Positions 41,595-51,185 of a stretch of 64,000 bases of DNA are shown here, one piece after another. Source of the stretch: Bacteroidaceae bacterium. GTDB lineage: Bacteria; Bacteroidota; Bacteroidia; Bacteroidales; Bacteroidaceae. The position numbers were made by a program, and so were the translations under genes. The stretch is from positions 1 through 64,000 of the forward strand of contig JAGCDE010000008.1 in NCBI GenBank assembly GCA_017651315.1, given 5' to 3'. Under the pieces are notes generated by a model. It saw nothing but the letters and a program-made list of their open reading frames with translations. It had not been told where the DNA came from and ran no database searches. How positions within the stretch are numbered: the stretch's first letter is position 1; each line of letters starts with the position of its first letter.

Positions 41595-44500
41595 ATGAAA
41601 AGGCCCTTATTCCTAACGATGCTTCTGACAATTATCAGCTTATTTCCTTTTGTCGGACTGGAAGCTCAAGAATTTGAAGAAATCTACATTGAGATGAACA
41701 GTTATGACGAGTATATGAAGGTTGGTGAACAGCAGCAGTTGAGCGTAACCCTGTTTCCGGATACAGCCGGAATTGGTATTGTATGGACAAGCAGTGCCCC
41801 GGATTATATATCTGTTGACAGTAACGGTCTTGTAAGTGTCCTGAAATATGGGGGAGATACTTATGAAATTACGGCTACCTTGGATAACGGACAATCAGCG
41901 TCAGCGTATATTAAGATTGATCCAGGAACCACAGTCTGGGACATCTGGTTTGAAGACAGCCGTAACAAATTAGCCTATTCATGGGGAGATTACAACTTGA
42001 CTCTGGACAGGAACGGTTCTGACAGTATAAGTGTCATGATAAGTCCATGGGGCAGGGATGTTGACATCAAGCGTCTGAGTGTTACAAGCAGCAACGAACA
42101 GGTTGCCACAATACGGGATATTATACATGATCCGGATTCTGCGTCTGCCCGAGCATACAGTTTTATCATTGACGCAGTTGCCAGTGGTAACACTACCATA
42201 ACTGTTTCTGTTGCAAATTTATCACGCGTTGAAGAGGCATTGTCACATATTTACCTGGATGTGCCTGTGCCGGAATATACAGTAAGGTTTGTTGACTGGA
42301 ATGGAACAGAACTTCTGGTGCAGACAGTCCGGGAGGGACAGGCTGCCAATCCCGGTATCCAGCCTTCCAGGTTAGACTATGTCTTTACCGGATGGGACAA
42401 ACCGTTTGACGATGTTACGTCTGACATGACAATAACGGCACAGTACACTCTGTCGGCCGATGCACAGAACCGCACACATGTACGTGTCCGTCTGACAGAA
42501 GCCGGTACACTCAAGGAGTATCTTACGTACGAAACGGATTTTGACCGTGTTGACAGCCTTACTGTAAGCGGCAAGTTCAACGGATATGACCTGGCTTATA
42601 TCCGGTCTATGGAGGGACTGCTCAAGAAACTGATATATCTGGACTTGCGTGATATCGAGATTGTGAATTCAGACGGTATCTATTATGATGCAGTAAGAAC
42701 GCGTGGTGGTTTGGGTGAGCCCAGAAGTTATTTTTTATTTGTTCTTTCAAATGATATGGGTGAAGAAATGGCACCCTACAAATTTTCTGCTACCCGAGAT
42801 CCTGATCTTATTTGCTATCGTAATGATTTCTCTTATGCATTCCGCGGTATGAGACAGCTGCGTGAAATACGTATGCCAGGATTCCTGACTGAAATTGGTC
42901 CTGGAATATGCTTTGGCTGCAGTTCGCTGGAAAAGGTTGTTCTTCCTGATGCGCCCGGGTCTATAGGGAGTATGGCGTTTGCGGGCACAGCTCTGACTGA
43001 AATGATACTTCCGGAAACAGTTGAAACAATAGGTGATCAAGCATTTGCAAAAGTATATGATTATTATGGAGATAACAGCATGGATGCCAGTAAGTCACTG
43101 AAAAGAGTCATCGCTGAGAATGTGACAACTGTAGGGGCTGGTGCTTTTTCAGGTTGCAGTAATCTGGAGTATGTTGATTTAGGTAAAAATGTTATCAGCT
43201 ATGGTGCGGGCTGCTTTGAAGGTTGTGCTATCCGGAGCTTTGAAATTACGAATTCTATTACTGAGATTCCGGAACGGATGTTTGCTGATTGTAAATCTAT
43301 TGAATCCATCAGTATTCCTGATGGTGTAGGCCAGATTGGTATTTCTGCATTTGAAAACTGCCATAATCTTAAAACCGTAAAGATGACTAACAGCGTAACC
43401 GCATTAGCTCACCATGCTTTCTATGACTGCCGGAGTCTTACGGATATGCAATTGTCCCCTAATGTCAAGGAGATAGGATCGGATGTGTTCTATAACAACC
43501 CATGGGTCAATGCCATACAGGCTGAAGACCATATCATCTATATAAACAGCATAGCGTATCAGGCTGATAAGGAAGCTATATTCAATGCGGGCGTCAAATC
43601 AGTAACCATAAAGGAAGGGACGGTTGCTCTGGCCGATAATCTTTTGAATGGATGTGGTTTGAACTCGGTTACCTTACCACAGTCATTGCTGACACTGGGA
43701 GCAGGCAGTCTCGCCTACAATGATTTATCAACAATAGAGTTGCCTGAAAATCTTGAGATTATCGGTCTGGATGCGTTGGCTGTCTGCATGGAACTGACAT
43801 CGCTCACCATTCCTGAAAAAGTCAGGCTGATAGGAAGTACCGCATTCTCCGGATGCGACGGACTTGTACGGTTTACTTACAACGCTGTCAATGCAGACAT
43901 TCTTGCTATTGACGACTATGACCACACTCACCCCAAGATATTGGATTATGAGATGGTTACCGGAACAGATACAATTTATGTGATGAGCATTGTCAACAGT
44001 ATTGTTCCTTCAAATGTGGTGGGGGTTAAGATAGGTGACAATGTTAAGAAAATCCCGAATTGCCTGTTCAACAACTGTACCAATCTTGGACGTTTTGAAA
44101 TGGGGCAGAGCGTTGAAGAGATTGGCTATCTGGCTTTCCAGAACTGCAACGCATTGAATTCCATTGACCTTTCAAATGTAAAGAAGATAGGAGAGTCCGC
44201 ATTCATTGGGAGCTCACTTAATACCGTTGATCTTAGTAATGCGGAAACTGTTGGGCAGAGTGCGTTCTATGGCGTGAAAACATTGGAGTCGCTAATACTG
44301 GCTGGTCAGGTAAATGATGAGGCTTTCAGCGGGTGCTCTGCATTGTCTGAACTGGAGATTCTGCCCACAGTAAAGCACATAGGTAACTATGCCTTTGCCG
44401 ATTGCTGGTCTTTAGGGCAGACGGACCTTTCACATGTTGAGTCTTTCGGCACCTGCGCTTTCCGGAATTGCCTGTATCTTGATACGCCAAGCCTTGCCGG

Positions 44501-45851
44501 TGCTATAGAGATTGGTGATTATTCATTCGGAAGCTGCTCATCGTTAACAGCAGGTGATCTGAAGAATGTCAAATCAGTAGGAAACGGTGCGTTTGAAGGT
44601 TGTGCATTGGTTTCTGTAGATCTGAGCGCTGCGGATACAATAGGATACGGTGCATTCAGGAACAACAGTCAGCTTGTAAGCGTTAAACTGAACGGCGGGA
44701 TAGACGGATATGCGTTTGAAGGATGCTCTAAACTGTCGGAAGTGGAATTCGGAACGGATGTCAGGTCTATAGGAAAAATGGCATTCTCAGGATGTTCCAG
44801 TCTTCCGGTTCATGATAATGTAAGGTATGCCGGTACATACGCTGTGGAGGCTGCTGATAAATACAGTACTGCATATACCATACAGGAGGGGACACGCTGG
44901 ATAGGCGATGAGGCTTTCATGGGTTGTGAGTCTGTAGTCTCCATAAGCCTGCCTGAGTCACTTGAGCAAATAGGCTCATCGGCATTCAAAGGTTGTAAGT
45001 CTTTGGCTGCGATAGATATTCCAAGAAATGTGTCAGAGATAGGCGGTAATGCTTTTGAGCGTTGTGAGAGTCTGGAAAGTGTGATTATTCCAAATGGTGT
45101 TACGGTCATTGAGAGCGGAACATTCTATAATTGCAGCAATCTTAAGTCTGTAACAATATCTGGTAGCGTCAAAAGCATTGAGTCCAATGCGTTCCGAGGT
45201 TGCCCATTGCAGCATGTTTATTGCCATGCCATAGAGGCTCCTCATGCAGATTGGACCGACATATTTATTATAATCGTTTTTGACAATATAGCAAATACGA
45301 CGTTGCATATACCAGAGGGTAGTGAAAACTCATACCTGTATCAGAGTCCGTGGAATGAATTCGGTTACTACGCGTATCTCACGGATGATAATCCTGAAGA
45401 ACCTGAACCTCAAACGGGTATCACAGTGCGGCTCTATCCCGTCAGTGAGTTCATGAATGAAACTGTGTACCTCTATGCGTGGACGGGCGACGGCGAGACG
45501 ATGCCATGCGGTGCCTGGCCAGGTATCAAGGTCAGCAAGGATGCTCAAGGATGGTGGTCTTATACTTTTGACGAAAGCATAAAGAATATCAACATCATCT
45601 GGAATAGCGGAGACGGTCGTCAGACCGTGGACATTATCGGTGTCACCTCTTCTACCTGCTACCGTTTGGATGAAAGTTCATATCCTTTCAAAGCAGAAGT
45701 TATTGATTGTGATACGCCCATAGACTTAGGTGTAGAAACGATAATCAGTAAAGAAAAGTCATCAACGGCGCGGATTGTTTTCATCAACGGAAACTTCCAT
45801 ATTCTACGTAACGGCAAAATATACACCACACAGGGACAGGAGATTAAGTAA
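41595..45851 (+). CDS. BspA-like LRR_5 surface protein with Ig-like, InlB-type and starch-binding-like domains
   Basis: A 1418-residue secreted protein. It has a signal peptide (1-~25), a Big_2-like Ig domain (~28-110: GEQQQLSVTLFPDTAG, VDSNGLVSVLK), a second Ig-like segment (~115-222), a Listeria-Bacteroides repeat (~225-285: VRFVDWNGTELL, GYVFTGWD-like), about 40 LRR_5 units of ~23 residues (~310-1260; IGEAFSGCSSL-like pattern such as IGDQAFAKV, GAGAFSGCSNLEYVDL), a CBM26-like module (~1270-1360: VRLYPVSEFMNETVYLYAWT, GAWPGIKV) and a tail ending ILRNGKIYTTQGQEIK that may serve as a cell-surface sorting signal. Typical BspA proteins bind host or bacterial surfaces. The ligand is unknown. Local base composition is AT-richer than the cob genes around it. 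No role in B12 metabolism is visible. Confidence 0.85.
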   Translation: MKRPLFLTMLLTIISLFPFVGLEAQEFEEIYIEMNSYDEYMKVGEQQQLSVTLFPDTAGIGIVWTSSAPDYISVDSNGLVSVLKYGGDTYEITATLDNGQSASAYIKIDPGTTVWDIWFEDSRNKLAYSWGDYNLTLDRNGSDSISVMISPWGRDVDIKRLSVTSSNEQVATIRDIIHDPDSASARAYSFIIDAVASGNTTITVSVANLSRVEEALSHIYLDVPVPEYTVRFVDWNGTELLVQTVREGQAANPGIQPSRLDYVFTGWDKPFDDVTSDMTITAQYTLSADAQNRTHVRVRLTEAGTLKEYLTYETDFDRVDSLTVSGKFNGYDLAYIRSMEGLLKKLIYLDLRDIEIVNSDGIYYDAVRTRGGLGEPRSYFLFVLSNDMGEEMAPYKFSATRDPDLICYRNDFSYAFRGMRQLREIRMPGFLTEIGPGICFGCSSLEKVVLPDAPGSIGSMAFAGTALTEMILPETVETIGDQAFAKVYDYYGDNSMDASKSLKRVIAENVTTVGAGAFSGCSNLEYVDLGKNVISYGAGCFEGCAIRSFEITNSITEIPERMFADCKSIESISIPDGVGQIGISAFENCHNLKTVKMTNSVTALAHHAFYDCRSLTDMQLSPNVKEIGSDVFYNNPWVNAIQAEDHIIYINSIAYQADKEAIFNAGVKSVTIKEGTVALADNLLNGCGLNSVTLPQSLLTLGAGSLAYNDLSTIELPENLEIIGLDALAVCMELTSLTIPEKVRLIGSTAFSGCDGLVRFTYNAVNADILAIDDYDHTHPKILDYEMVTGTDTIYVMSIVNSIVPSNVVGVKIGDNVKKIPNCLFNNCTNLGRFEMGQSVEEIGYLAFQNCNALNSIDLSNVKKIGESAFIGSSLNTVDLSNAETVGQSAFYGVKTLESLILAGQVNDEAFSGCSALSELEILPTVKHIGNYAFADCWSLGQTDLSHVESFGTCAFRNCLYLDTPSLAGAIEIGDYSFGSCSSLTAGDLKNVKSVGNGAFEGCALVSVDLSAADTIGYGAFRNNSQLVSVKLNGGIDGYAFEGCSKLSEVEFGTDVRSIGKMAFSGCSSLPVHDNVRYAGTYAVEAADKYSTAYTIQEGTRWIGDEAFMGCESVVSISLPESLEQIGSSAFKGCKSLAAIDIPRNVSEIGGNAFERCESLESVIIPNGVTVIESGTFYNCSNLKSVTISGSVKSIESNAFRGCPLQHVYCHAIEAPHADWTDIFIIIVFDNIANTTLHIPEGSENSYLYQSPWNEFGYYAYLTDDNPEEPEPQTGITVRLYPVSEFMNETVYLYAWTGDGETMPCGAWPGIKVSKDAQGWWSYTFDESIKNINIIWNSGDGRQTVDIIGVTSSTCYRLDESSYPFKAEVIDCDTPIDLGVETIISKEKSSTARIVFINGNFHILRNGKIYTTQGQEIK

Positions 45852-45873
45852 CGGTTTTAAGATACTGAAGCAG

Positions 45874-47658
45874 ATGATACTCATACTGGGAGGAACTACC
45901 GAGGGCCGTATGGCGGTGAAGGTAGCCGATGAGGCCGGCCGCCGGTTCTGGTATTCCACACGTGGAGACTTGCAGCAGGTGGAGAGCCATAACGGCGTGC
46001 ATGTGACCGGTGCGATGGATGCCGATGCCATGACCGCTTTCTGCCGCGAGCATCAGATAAAGCTGATAGTTGATGCTGCCCATCCGTTTGCCTCCCGCCT
46101 GCACGCAACCGTAAGTGGAGTTAGCAACACATTGAATATCCCTGTGGTCCGATACGAACGGACATACCCGGACCGTACCGATGACATAATCTGGTGTACC
46201 GATTACGCCGATGCAATAACCCTTCTGGAAAAAGCCGGCATAGAAAACCTGCTGGCACTGACCGGAGTTCAGACTATATCTGCCTTGAAAACCTATTGGG
46301 AACGCCACAACTGCATTTTCCGTGTGCTGGACCGCCAGGAGTCCGTAGATTTGGCTGTTAAAGCCGGTTTCAACCCCGACAATCTGGTCTATTACGGAAC
46401 GGGAGAGACAGATATGGAACTGATGCGCAGAGTAAAGCCCGGAGCGGTAATCACCAAGGAGAGCGGTCTGAGCGGAGGATTCCCGGAGAAAGCCGCCGCC
46501 GCAAAAGCCCTGGGCATTCCACTCTACGCAGTAATGAGGCCTGCACTCCCGCAGGGATTCATCACGGTAACCGGCCAGCACGGACTGCGCAAAGAGATTG
46601 AGCGTATAGTTCCCGGATTCTATGACCTGCGCACCGGATTCACGACCGGAGCTTGCGCCACAGCCGCTGCGAAAGCCGCACTTACCGCGCTGCTTACCGG
46701 CGAGGAGCAGGTCGGGGTAAAGTTCAGCATCCCTGACGGAGAGACATTCACGCTTCCTGTTGAGGAGTGCAGGATAGGCCGGGACTGGGCGCAGGCATCG
46801 GTCATAAAGGATGCCGGCGATGACCCAGACGTAACAAACGGCTGCACCGTCCAGGTGAAAGTTGCCCTGAGCAACCGGCCCGGAATACATTTCCTGCAAG
46901 GCGAAGGGGTGGGGCGAGTAACTCTGCCCGGAATAGGCCTGCCCATAGGAGATCCCGCCGTCAATCCCGTTCCGCGCCGCATGATAACGGAACAACTGAC
47001 CGCTCTCTACGAAGGTGGTCTGGACGTAACCGTCTCAGTGCCGGGAGGTGCCGAACTGGCCCAGAAGACCTTCAACCCCAAACTGGGAATAGTGGACGGC
47101 ATATCCATTATAGGCACACTGGGGATAGTGCGTCCGTTCTCAATGGAGGCCTTCGTGGAGGCAATCCGCCGCGAGGTCGAAGTGGCCAAAGCCGTAGGAG
47201 CACCCCGCCTGGTGATAAACTCCGGAGCCAGGAGTGAGCGATTTGTAAAAGCCCTCTATCCCGACCTGCCGCCCCAGGCATTCGTCCACTACGGAAACTA
47301 CATAGGAGAGACCATCAGCATAGCTCAGGAGCTGGGCTTTATGGAGGTAACAATGGGCCTGATGATAGGAAAGGCCGTAAAGCTGGCCGCAGGAATGCTT
47401 GACACCCACAGCCGCGAAGGAGTAATGGACAAGGATTTCATCAAACAGATGGCCCAGGAATCAGGCTGTCCCCAAACCGTCTGCAGGGAAATAGACCGAA
47501 TTACTCTGGCTCGGGAACTCTGGACCCTGATCCCCAAACAAAATCAGCAGGAGTTCTGCAAAACAATAATCCGCCACTGCCACACCCACTGCGATCCCCT
47601 CCTAAAAAGCGGATCATTAAAGATAATCCTGATATCCGAAGAAGGAAACCTCTGGTAG
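45874..47658 (+). CDS. cbiD: precorrin-6A reductase / cobalt-precorrin-5B C1-methyltransferase (CobK-CbiD fusion)
   Basis: A 594-residue fusion. Residues 1-~248 are CobK/CbiJ (ILILGGTTEGRMAVKVADEA, IVDAAHPFASRLHATVS, TKESGLSGGFPEKAAAAKAL). Residues ~250-594 are CbiD (LRTGFTTGACATAAAKAALT, GEGVGRVTLPGIGLPIGDPA, VPGGAELAQKTFNPKLGIVD). CbiD methylates C1 and CobK reduces the ring. I start at ATG 45874 because the upstream open frame overlaps the LRR gene end. It begins 22 bp after the LRR stop, so the LRR gene separates it from the other corrin genes. Confidence 0.92.
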   Translation: MILILGGTTEGRMAVKVADEAGRRFWYSTRGDLQQVESHNGVHVTGAMDADAMTAFCREHQIKLIVDAAHPFASRLHATVSGVSNTLNIPVVRYERTYPDRTDDIIWCTDYADAITLLEKAGIENLLALTGVQTISALKTYWERHNCIFRVLDRQESVDLAVKAGFNPDNLVYYGTGETDMELMRRVKPGAVITKESGLSGGFPEKAAAAKALGIPLYAVMRPALPQGFITVTGQHGLRKEIERIVPGFYDLRTGFTTGACATAAAKAALTALLTGEEQVGVKFSIPDGETFTLPVEECRIGRDWAQASVIKDAGDDPDVTNGCTVQVKVALSNRPGIHFLQGEGVGRVTLPGIGLPIGDPAVNPVPRRMITEQLTALYEGGLDVTVSVPGGAELAQKTFNPKLGIVDGISIIGTLGIVRPFSMEAFVEAIRREVEVAKAVGAPRLVINSGARSERFVKALYPDLPPQAFVHYGNYIGETISIAQELGFMEVTMGLMIGKAVKLAAGMLDTHSREGVMDKDFIKQMAQESGCPQTVCREIDRITLARELWTLIPKQNQQEFCKTIIRHCHTHCDPLLKSGSLKIILISEEGNLW

Positions 47659-47682
47659 CACAAACGTTCCCATTTGCAGTAG

Positions 47683-47964
47683 CCGTACTATCCCCTTTGG
47701 GGACCATCGTGGAGAGGCGTAAGCGTAGCCCCCTGGAGGATCCCGTTAAGAACGGCACTTGTCTGAGGCATGTTAGGTCCCGTAGGGAACTAAAAATGCC
47801 GAGTTTGCCGTTTAGGGTCCGGAGGGGAGGCTCTTTTGCGTAGCAAAATAAAATAAGGCTGGGCTACGCGCAGCGTAGCCTCGGAGCGTTGTGTCCCCAA
47901 AGGGGATAGTACGGCGGAGGTCTCGGAGCGTTGAGTCTCCAAAGGAGATAGTACGGCGGTGCTT
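47683..47964. repeat. dense hairpin block between convergent cbiD and btuD
   Basis: A 22-bp perfect inverted repeat pairs 47683-47704 with 47893-47914 (core CCCCTTTGGGG / CCCCAAAGGGG). A third copy at 47935-47956 changes to TCTCC/GGAGA, so pairing within the hairpin is kept. Two 42-bp direct repeats (starting TCGGAGCGTTG) run 47881-47922 and 47923-47964. Other stems: TTTTGC-gta-GCAAAA (47834-47848), GGCTACGC-gca-GCGTAGCC (47862-47880), TTAGGTCCCGTAGGGAACTAA (47773-47793). The block reaches the btuD stop codon. It may be a bidirectional terminator, a REP-like repeat array or a structured RNA. Confidence 0.75.
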
Positions 47965-48763
47965 ATTTTGTCCGCGGAATAATACAGAGTGATCCCTCCA
48001 CATCATGGATATCGAAAGAGATACCCCTCTGTGAGAAGAAATCGTTGAGCGAACCGTTTGACGCGAGTTCCTGTGGAGTGCCAATCATGACCCCCTTCTC
48101 CTTATCCATCAGCCAGATAGTATCGGCAATCTGAAGAGCCAGTTCCAGGTCATGTGTAGAGAGGAATATTGTCTTGCCGGTTGTGCGGGTAAGGTCACGC
48201 AGCAACTGCATTATCTCCACCTTGCTGGGGAAATCCAGAAACGCGGTGGGCTCATCCAGGAAAATGACCGGAGTCTCCTGCGCCAGAGCCTTGGCAATCA
48301 TCACCTTCTGACGTTCGCCGTCACTAAGGGTCTGTATCATGCGGTCTTTAAGCGGGCCGATGCCAACCATCTCTATAGCTTCAGCCACGACGCGGCGGTC
48401 ATCTTCATGAAGAGTGCCCCAGAACCCGGTGTAAGGGCTTCGGCCCAGACCGATAAGGTCCTCCACACTCATGTTGCGGAGGTCTGTCTTTTCAGTCAGC
48501 ACCACGCCGATAGCCTTGGCCAGCTCCTTGTCCGGGTAGTCCTTGAGGTCGCGTCCCATAATGGTGATAGAACCTTCAACAGGCGGCAGGAAAGCTGACA
48601 GGGTACGCAACAGTGTGGACTTGCCGGCACCGTTAGGGCCGAGCAGACATGTAAGCTCTCCTCCGTTAATGGTGGCGTTGATGTCATGGGCAACGATTGT
48701 TACGTTGTTCTTGCCACGGTATCCCGTGCTCAGGGACTCTATCTGAATGGTTGGCTGTTTCAT
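47963..48763 (-). CDS. btuD: cobalamin/iron-complex ABC transporter ATPase
   Basis: A 266-residue FecE/BtuD-type ATPase: Walker A LGPNGAGKSTLLRTL, Q loop VVLTEKTDLRN, signature LSDGERQKVMIAKALAQ, Walker B VIFLDEPTAFLDF and His switch FLSTHDLELAL. It ends in a segment with the hairpin block at its stop. It forms the transporter with BtuC (1-bp gap upstream) and BtuF. The cobalamin assignment rests on the operon and the riboswitch. Confidence 0.88.
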   Translation of the reverse strand: MKQPTIQIESLSTGYRGKNNVTIVAHDINATINGGELTCLLGPNGAGKSTLLRTLSAFLPPVEGSITIMGRDLKDYPDKELAKAIGVVLTEKTDLRNMSVEDLIGLGRSPYTGFWGTLHEDDRRVVAEAIEMVGIGPLKDRMIQTLSDGERQKVMIAKALAQETPVIFLDEPTAFLDFPSKVEIMQLLRDLTRTTGKTIFLSTHDLELALQIADTIWLMDKEKGVMIGTPQELASNGSLNDFFSQRGISFDIHDVEGSLCIIPRTK

Positions 48764-48764
48764 A

Positions 48765-49802
48765 TTATTCGGCAGTATCTTCTTTACGGCGACGGAACAG
48801 GACTGTTATCACTACAGGGGCACCCACAAGTGCTGTTACAGAGTTTACAGGCAGTGCGCCTTCAATTCCAGGCATACGTGCAATAAGGCTGCATGCAAGA
48901 GCAAACAGCGCGCCCATGAGAACGCAGGCTGGGGTCAGTATGCGGTGATCGGATGTACGGAACACCGCGCGGCACAGATGCGGAACGGCCAGTCCAAGAA
49001 AGTTTATGGGACCGCAGTAAGCGGTAACGACTGCCACCAGGATACCAGAGTAGCTTATTACCAGCAGGCGTGCCCGTTTTATGTTGAGCCCCAGGTTACG
49101 GGCGTACTGGTCGCCCAGCAGGAGCAGGTTAAGCGTCTTGACAAGCAGGAACGAGAGCGGCAGCAGGATGCACATCATAGTTACGAACAGTGACATCTGA
49201 TTGCCCGATACGCGGCTGAAACTGCCTAATCCCCATACCACGTAAGCGCGAATGTCTTCCTCAACGCTGAAATACTTGAGTACGCCGATTATGGCATTGG
49301 CAACGTAACCGATCATAACTCCGATGATAAGCAGCGTGACATTGCCTTTGACTCGTTGTGACACATAAACTATGAGTGCCATTACCGCCAATGCACCAGC
49401 TATGGCACCCACTGTCATAGCCATATCGCCTGCAAATCCCATACGGCTCAGAGCCATGCCGCCGATGCTGCCCGACAGCAGCACAACGAACGCCACGCCC
49501 AGGCTGGCACCTGAGCAGATGCCCAGTACCGACGGTCCTGCCAGGGGGTTGCGGAAGACAGTCTGCATGTGCAGACCGCTGATGGCCAGACCTGCGCCGG
49601 CCACTATAGCCACAAGGGTTTGCGGAACCCTTGACTTGAGGATGATGTTGGCCCAGATGGGATCCTGGTCAGTTGCGCCCCAAAGGATGTGCCATGCCGC
49701 ACGGGTAGGTATGCTCACCGAGCCAAGGGCCACATTGAGAAGGAACAGCACCATAATGAGTGCCGTGATGATCAGCATGTTCGGAACAACGGAGCGTTTC
49801 AT
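48765..49802 (-). CDS. btuC: FecCD-type permease (BtuC)
   Basis: A 345-residue permease with ~10 membrane helices and FecCD motifs: GAGLAISGLHMQTVFRNPLA (conserved loop), GICSGASLGVAFVVLLSG, YCGPINFLGLAVPHLCRAVF. Cytoplasmic-loop residues that contact BtuD are in GVPHLCRAVF. It starts 120 bp after btuF and ends 1 bp before btuD. Cobalamin rather than haem or siderophore is inferred from the riboswitch-led operon. Confidence 0.88.
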   Translation of the reverse strand: MKRSVVPNMLIITALIMVLFLLNVALGSVSIPTRAAWHILWGATDQDPIWANIILKSRVPQTLVAIVAGAGLAISGLHMQTVFRNPLAGPSVLGICSGASLGVAFVVLLSGSIGGMALSRMGFAGDMAMTVGAIAGALAVMALIVYVSQRVKGNVTLLIIGVMIGYVANAIIGVLKYFSVEEDIRAYVVWGLGSFSRVSGNQMSLFVTMMCILLPLSFLLVKTLNLLLLGDQYARNLGLNIKRARLLVISYSGILVAVVTAYCGPINFLGLAVPHLCRAVFRTSDHRILTPACVLMGALFALACSLIARMPGIEGALPVNSVTALVGAPVVITVLFRRRKEDTAE

Positions 49803-49922
49803 CTCTTCTCTCTTTTCACTCTCTTTTCACCCTATTCCGGCCGGAATACATCTCATTCATTCTCTCCCGGAAGGTAATTACCATTGCAAAAATAGTCAAT
49901 TATCTTGATGGGAACGGGTTTT

Positions 49923-51056
49923 CTATTTGAGCAATTCGTAATAGTGCGGAGTATAATCGGGCAGGAGCTCCGGATGGAACACCTTTATGAAATCGCTGAG
50001 CACAAGCTCCGGCTCCATGGGCATGCTCTCGTAGAACGGGGTGAGGCTCATGTTGCAATAGACCACGCCGTGATTGCGCCAGGCCTTGAAATCGGTGTAG
50101 CGGATGTCGTCATCGGCCAGGACCTGATATGAAAAATCGCCCTGATAGCTGTTGACTATGCGCCAGTAGTCGGCATTGGCCGCCTGGCTATAGACAACTT
50201 CATAATCCATGGTAAAACCGCCGGAGTGGGGGTCATCCTTCAGGAAATAGTCACCTCCGGCATCCTTGAATATCCGTGCCAGGAAGCTCTGGCCGCCTAC
50301 GGCATACCAGTTGCCGCCCTGGAGCTCGCCGCTGAACACCACAGGCCGGTTTGTTACGTCCTTTGTTAGTGCGGTAAGTGCAAGATAGCGTTCCTCTATG
50401 CCCCGGAATATGCTGTCGGCCTTCTCCTCGCATCCTAACAGCATACCTGCGAACTTAATCCATTCGGCCTGTCCTAACGGTGTAGTCTCCTTGTAGCCCA
50501 GATGGGGTACAAGCGTTATATCTACATTCCTGAGAGCTTCGTAACCGCCACGCTTGAACGGGGAGATGAGTATGATGTCGGGATTGACAGCCATGATTAC
50601 CTCGTTGTCGAAATTACCCTCAATTCCAATCTTGTGAGTACGTCCGTCTTCCAGACGACGGTTCATCTCCTCATTGAACAGGTGCCTGGTGCTTGTTATC
50701 CCTACAACTGCGTCCAGCTCATCCAGCTTTATGAAACTTGACAACTGGAGTGAAGTCATGCAGATAACCTTGCTGATGGGAACCTCGACAGGTGTGTAAT
50801 CCTTTGGAATGCCGTCGGTCCCGGCTCCCTTGGGTACAAGTGCGTAATGGAATGACTCACTCTCCTCTTTCTGCGGGTCCTGCAGGTCTATAAGGCGTAT
50901 GTCACCGCAGTATGTCAGGGTGAACCCCTGCGCATATCTGATTGTAGTGCTGTCGGCGGCAGCTTTACGGATGCCTGTCCGGGAACCGGACTGTCTGCCT
51001 CTGCAGCCTGTTATCAGCAGCATGACAGCAAGAATGAGTAGAGTGGTCTTTTTCAT
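49923..51056 (-). CDS. btuF: BtuF-like periplasmic binding lipoprotein
   Basis: A 377-residue lipoprotein (lipobox LLITGC at residue ~18). It has the periplasmic-binding fold for corrinoids or metal chelates: VICMTSLQLSSFIKLDELDA, VNPDIILISPFKRGGYEALR and an extended C-terminal part. It carries ligand from the TonB receptors to BtuCD. It begins 128 bp after the CbiK-like gene, in which a hairpin lies (51150-51185). Haem or other chelates are alternatives. Confidence 0.8.
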   Translation of the reverse strand: MKKTTLLILAVMLLITGCRGRQSGSRTGIRKAAADSTTIRYAQGFTLTYCGDIRLIDLQDPQKEESESFHYALVPKGAGTDGIPKDYTPVEVPISKVICMTSLQLSSFIKLDELDAVVGITSTRHLFNEEMNRRLEDGRTHKIGIEGNFDNEVIMAVNPDIILISPFKRGGYEALRNVDITLVPHLGYKETTPLGQAEWIKFAGMLLGCEEKADSIFRGIEERYLALTALTKDVTNRPVVFSGELQGGNWYAVGGQSFLARIFKDAGGDYFLKDDPHSGGFTMDYEVVYSQAANADYWRIVNSYQGDFSYQVLADDDIRYTDFKAWRNHGVVYCNMSLTPFYESMPMEPELVLSDFIKVFHPELLPDYTPHYYELLK

Positions 51057-51149
51057 AAAACGTTGTTTTTCTTAAAAGCCAAATCCGTTACCCGGTGCGC
51101 TCCTATCATACGCACCGGATAACAGATCTGAAAAAAAGGAATCAATGTT

Positions 51150-51185
51150 AGAATCTGTTTTGATTTGTTCCGTGAAACTGATTCT
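51150..51185 (-). terminator. hairpin between cbiK-like gene and btuF
   Basis: AGAATCTGTTT (51150-51160) and AAACTGATTCT (51175-51185) form an 11-bp stem with one mismatch. The sequence also matches the MITE-like ends (AGAATCTGTTTTGATTTGTT). It overlaps the stop codon of the CbiK-like gene, so it may attenuate transcription into btuFCD. Confidence 0.5.

Noticed and set aside
42840..45250. Periodic ~70-bp similarity
   Set aside because: It is explained by LRR_5 protein repeats of ~23 residues; no exact DNA repeat or CRISPR is present.
45844..46995. A 383-codon minus-strand frame over CobK-CbiD
   Set aside because: It has no domain and a Tyr/Gln/Gly-rich odd composition. It is a shadow of the real fusion gene.
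48765..51056. Haem uptake as the role of the BtuFC-like genes
   Set aside because: The chelatase and permease could fit haem, but the operon is led by a clear cobalamin riboswitch, so cobalamin is preferred.
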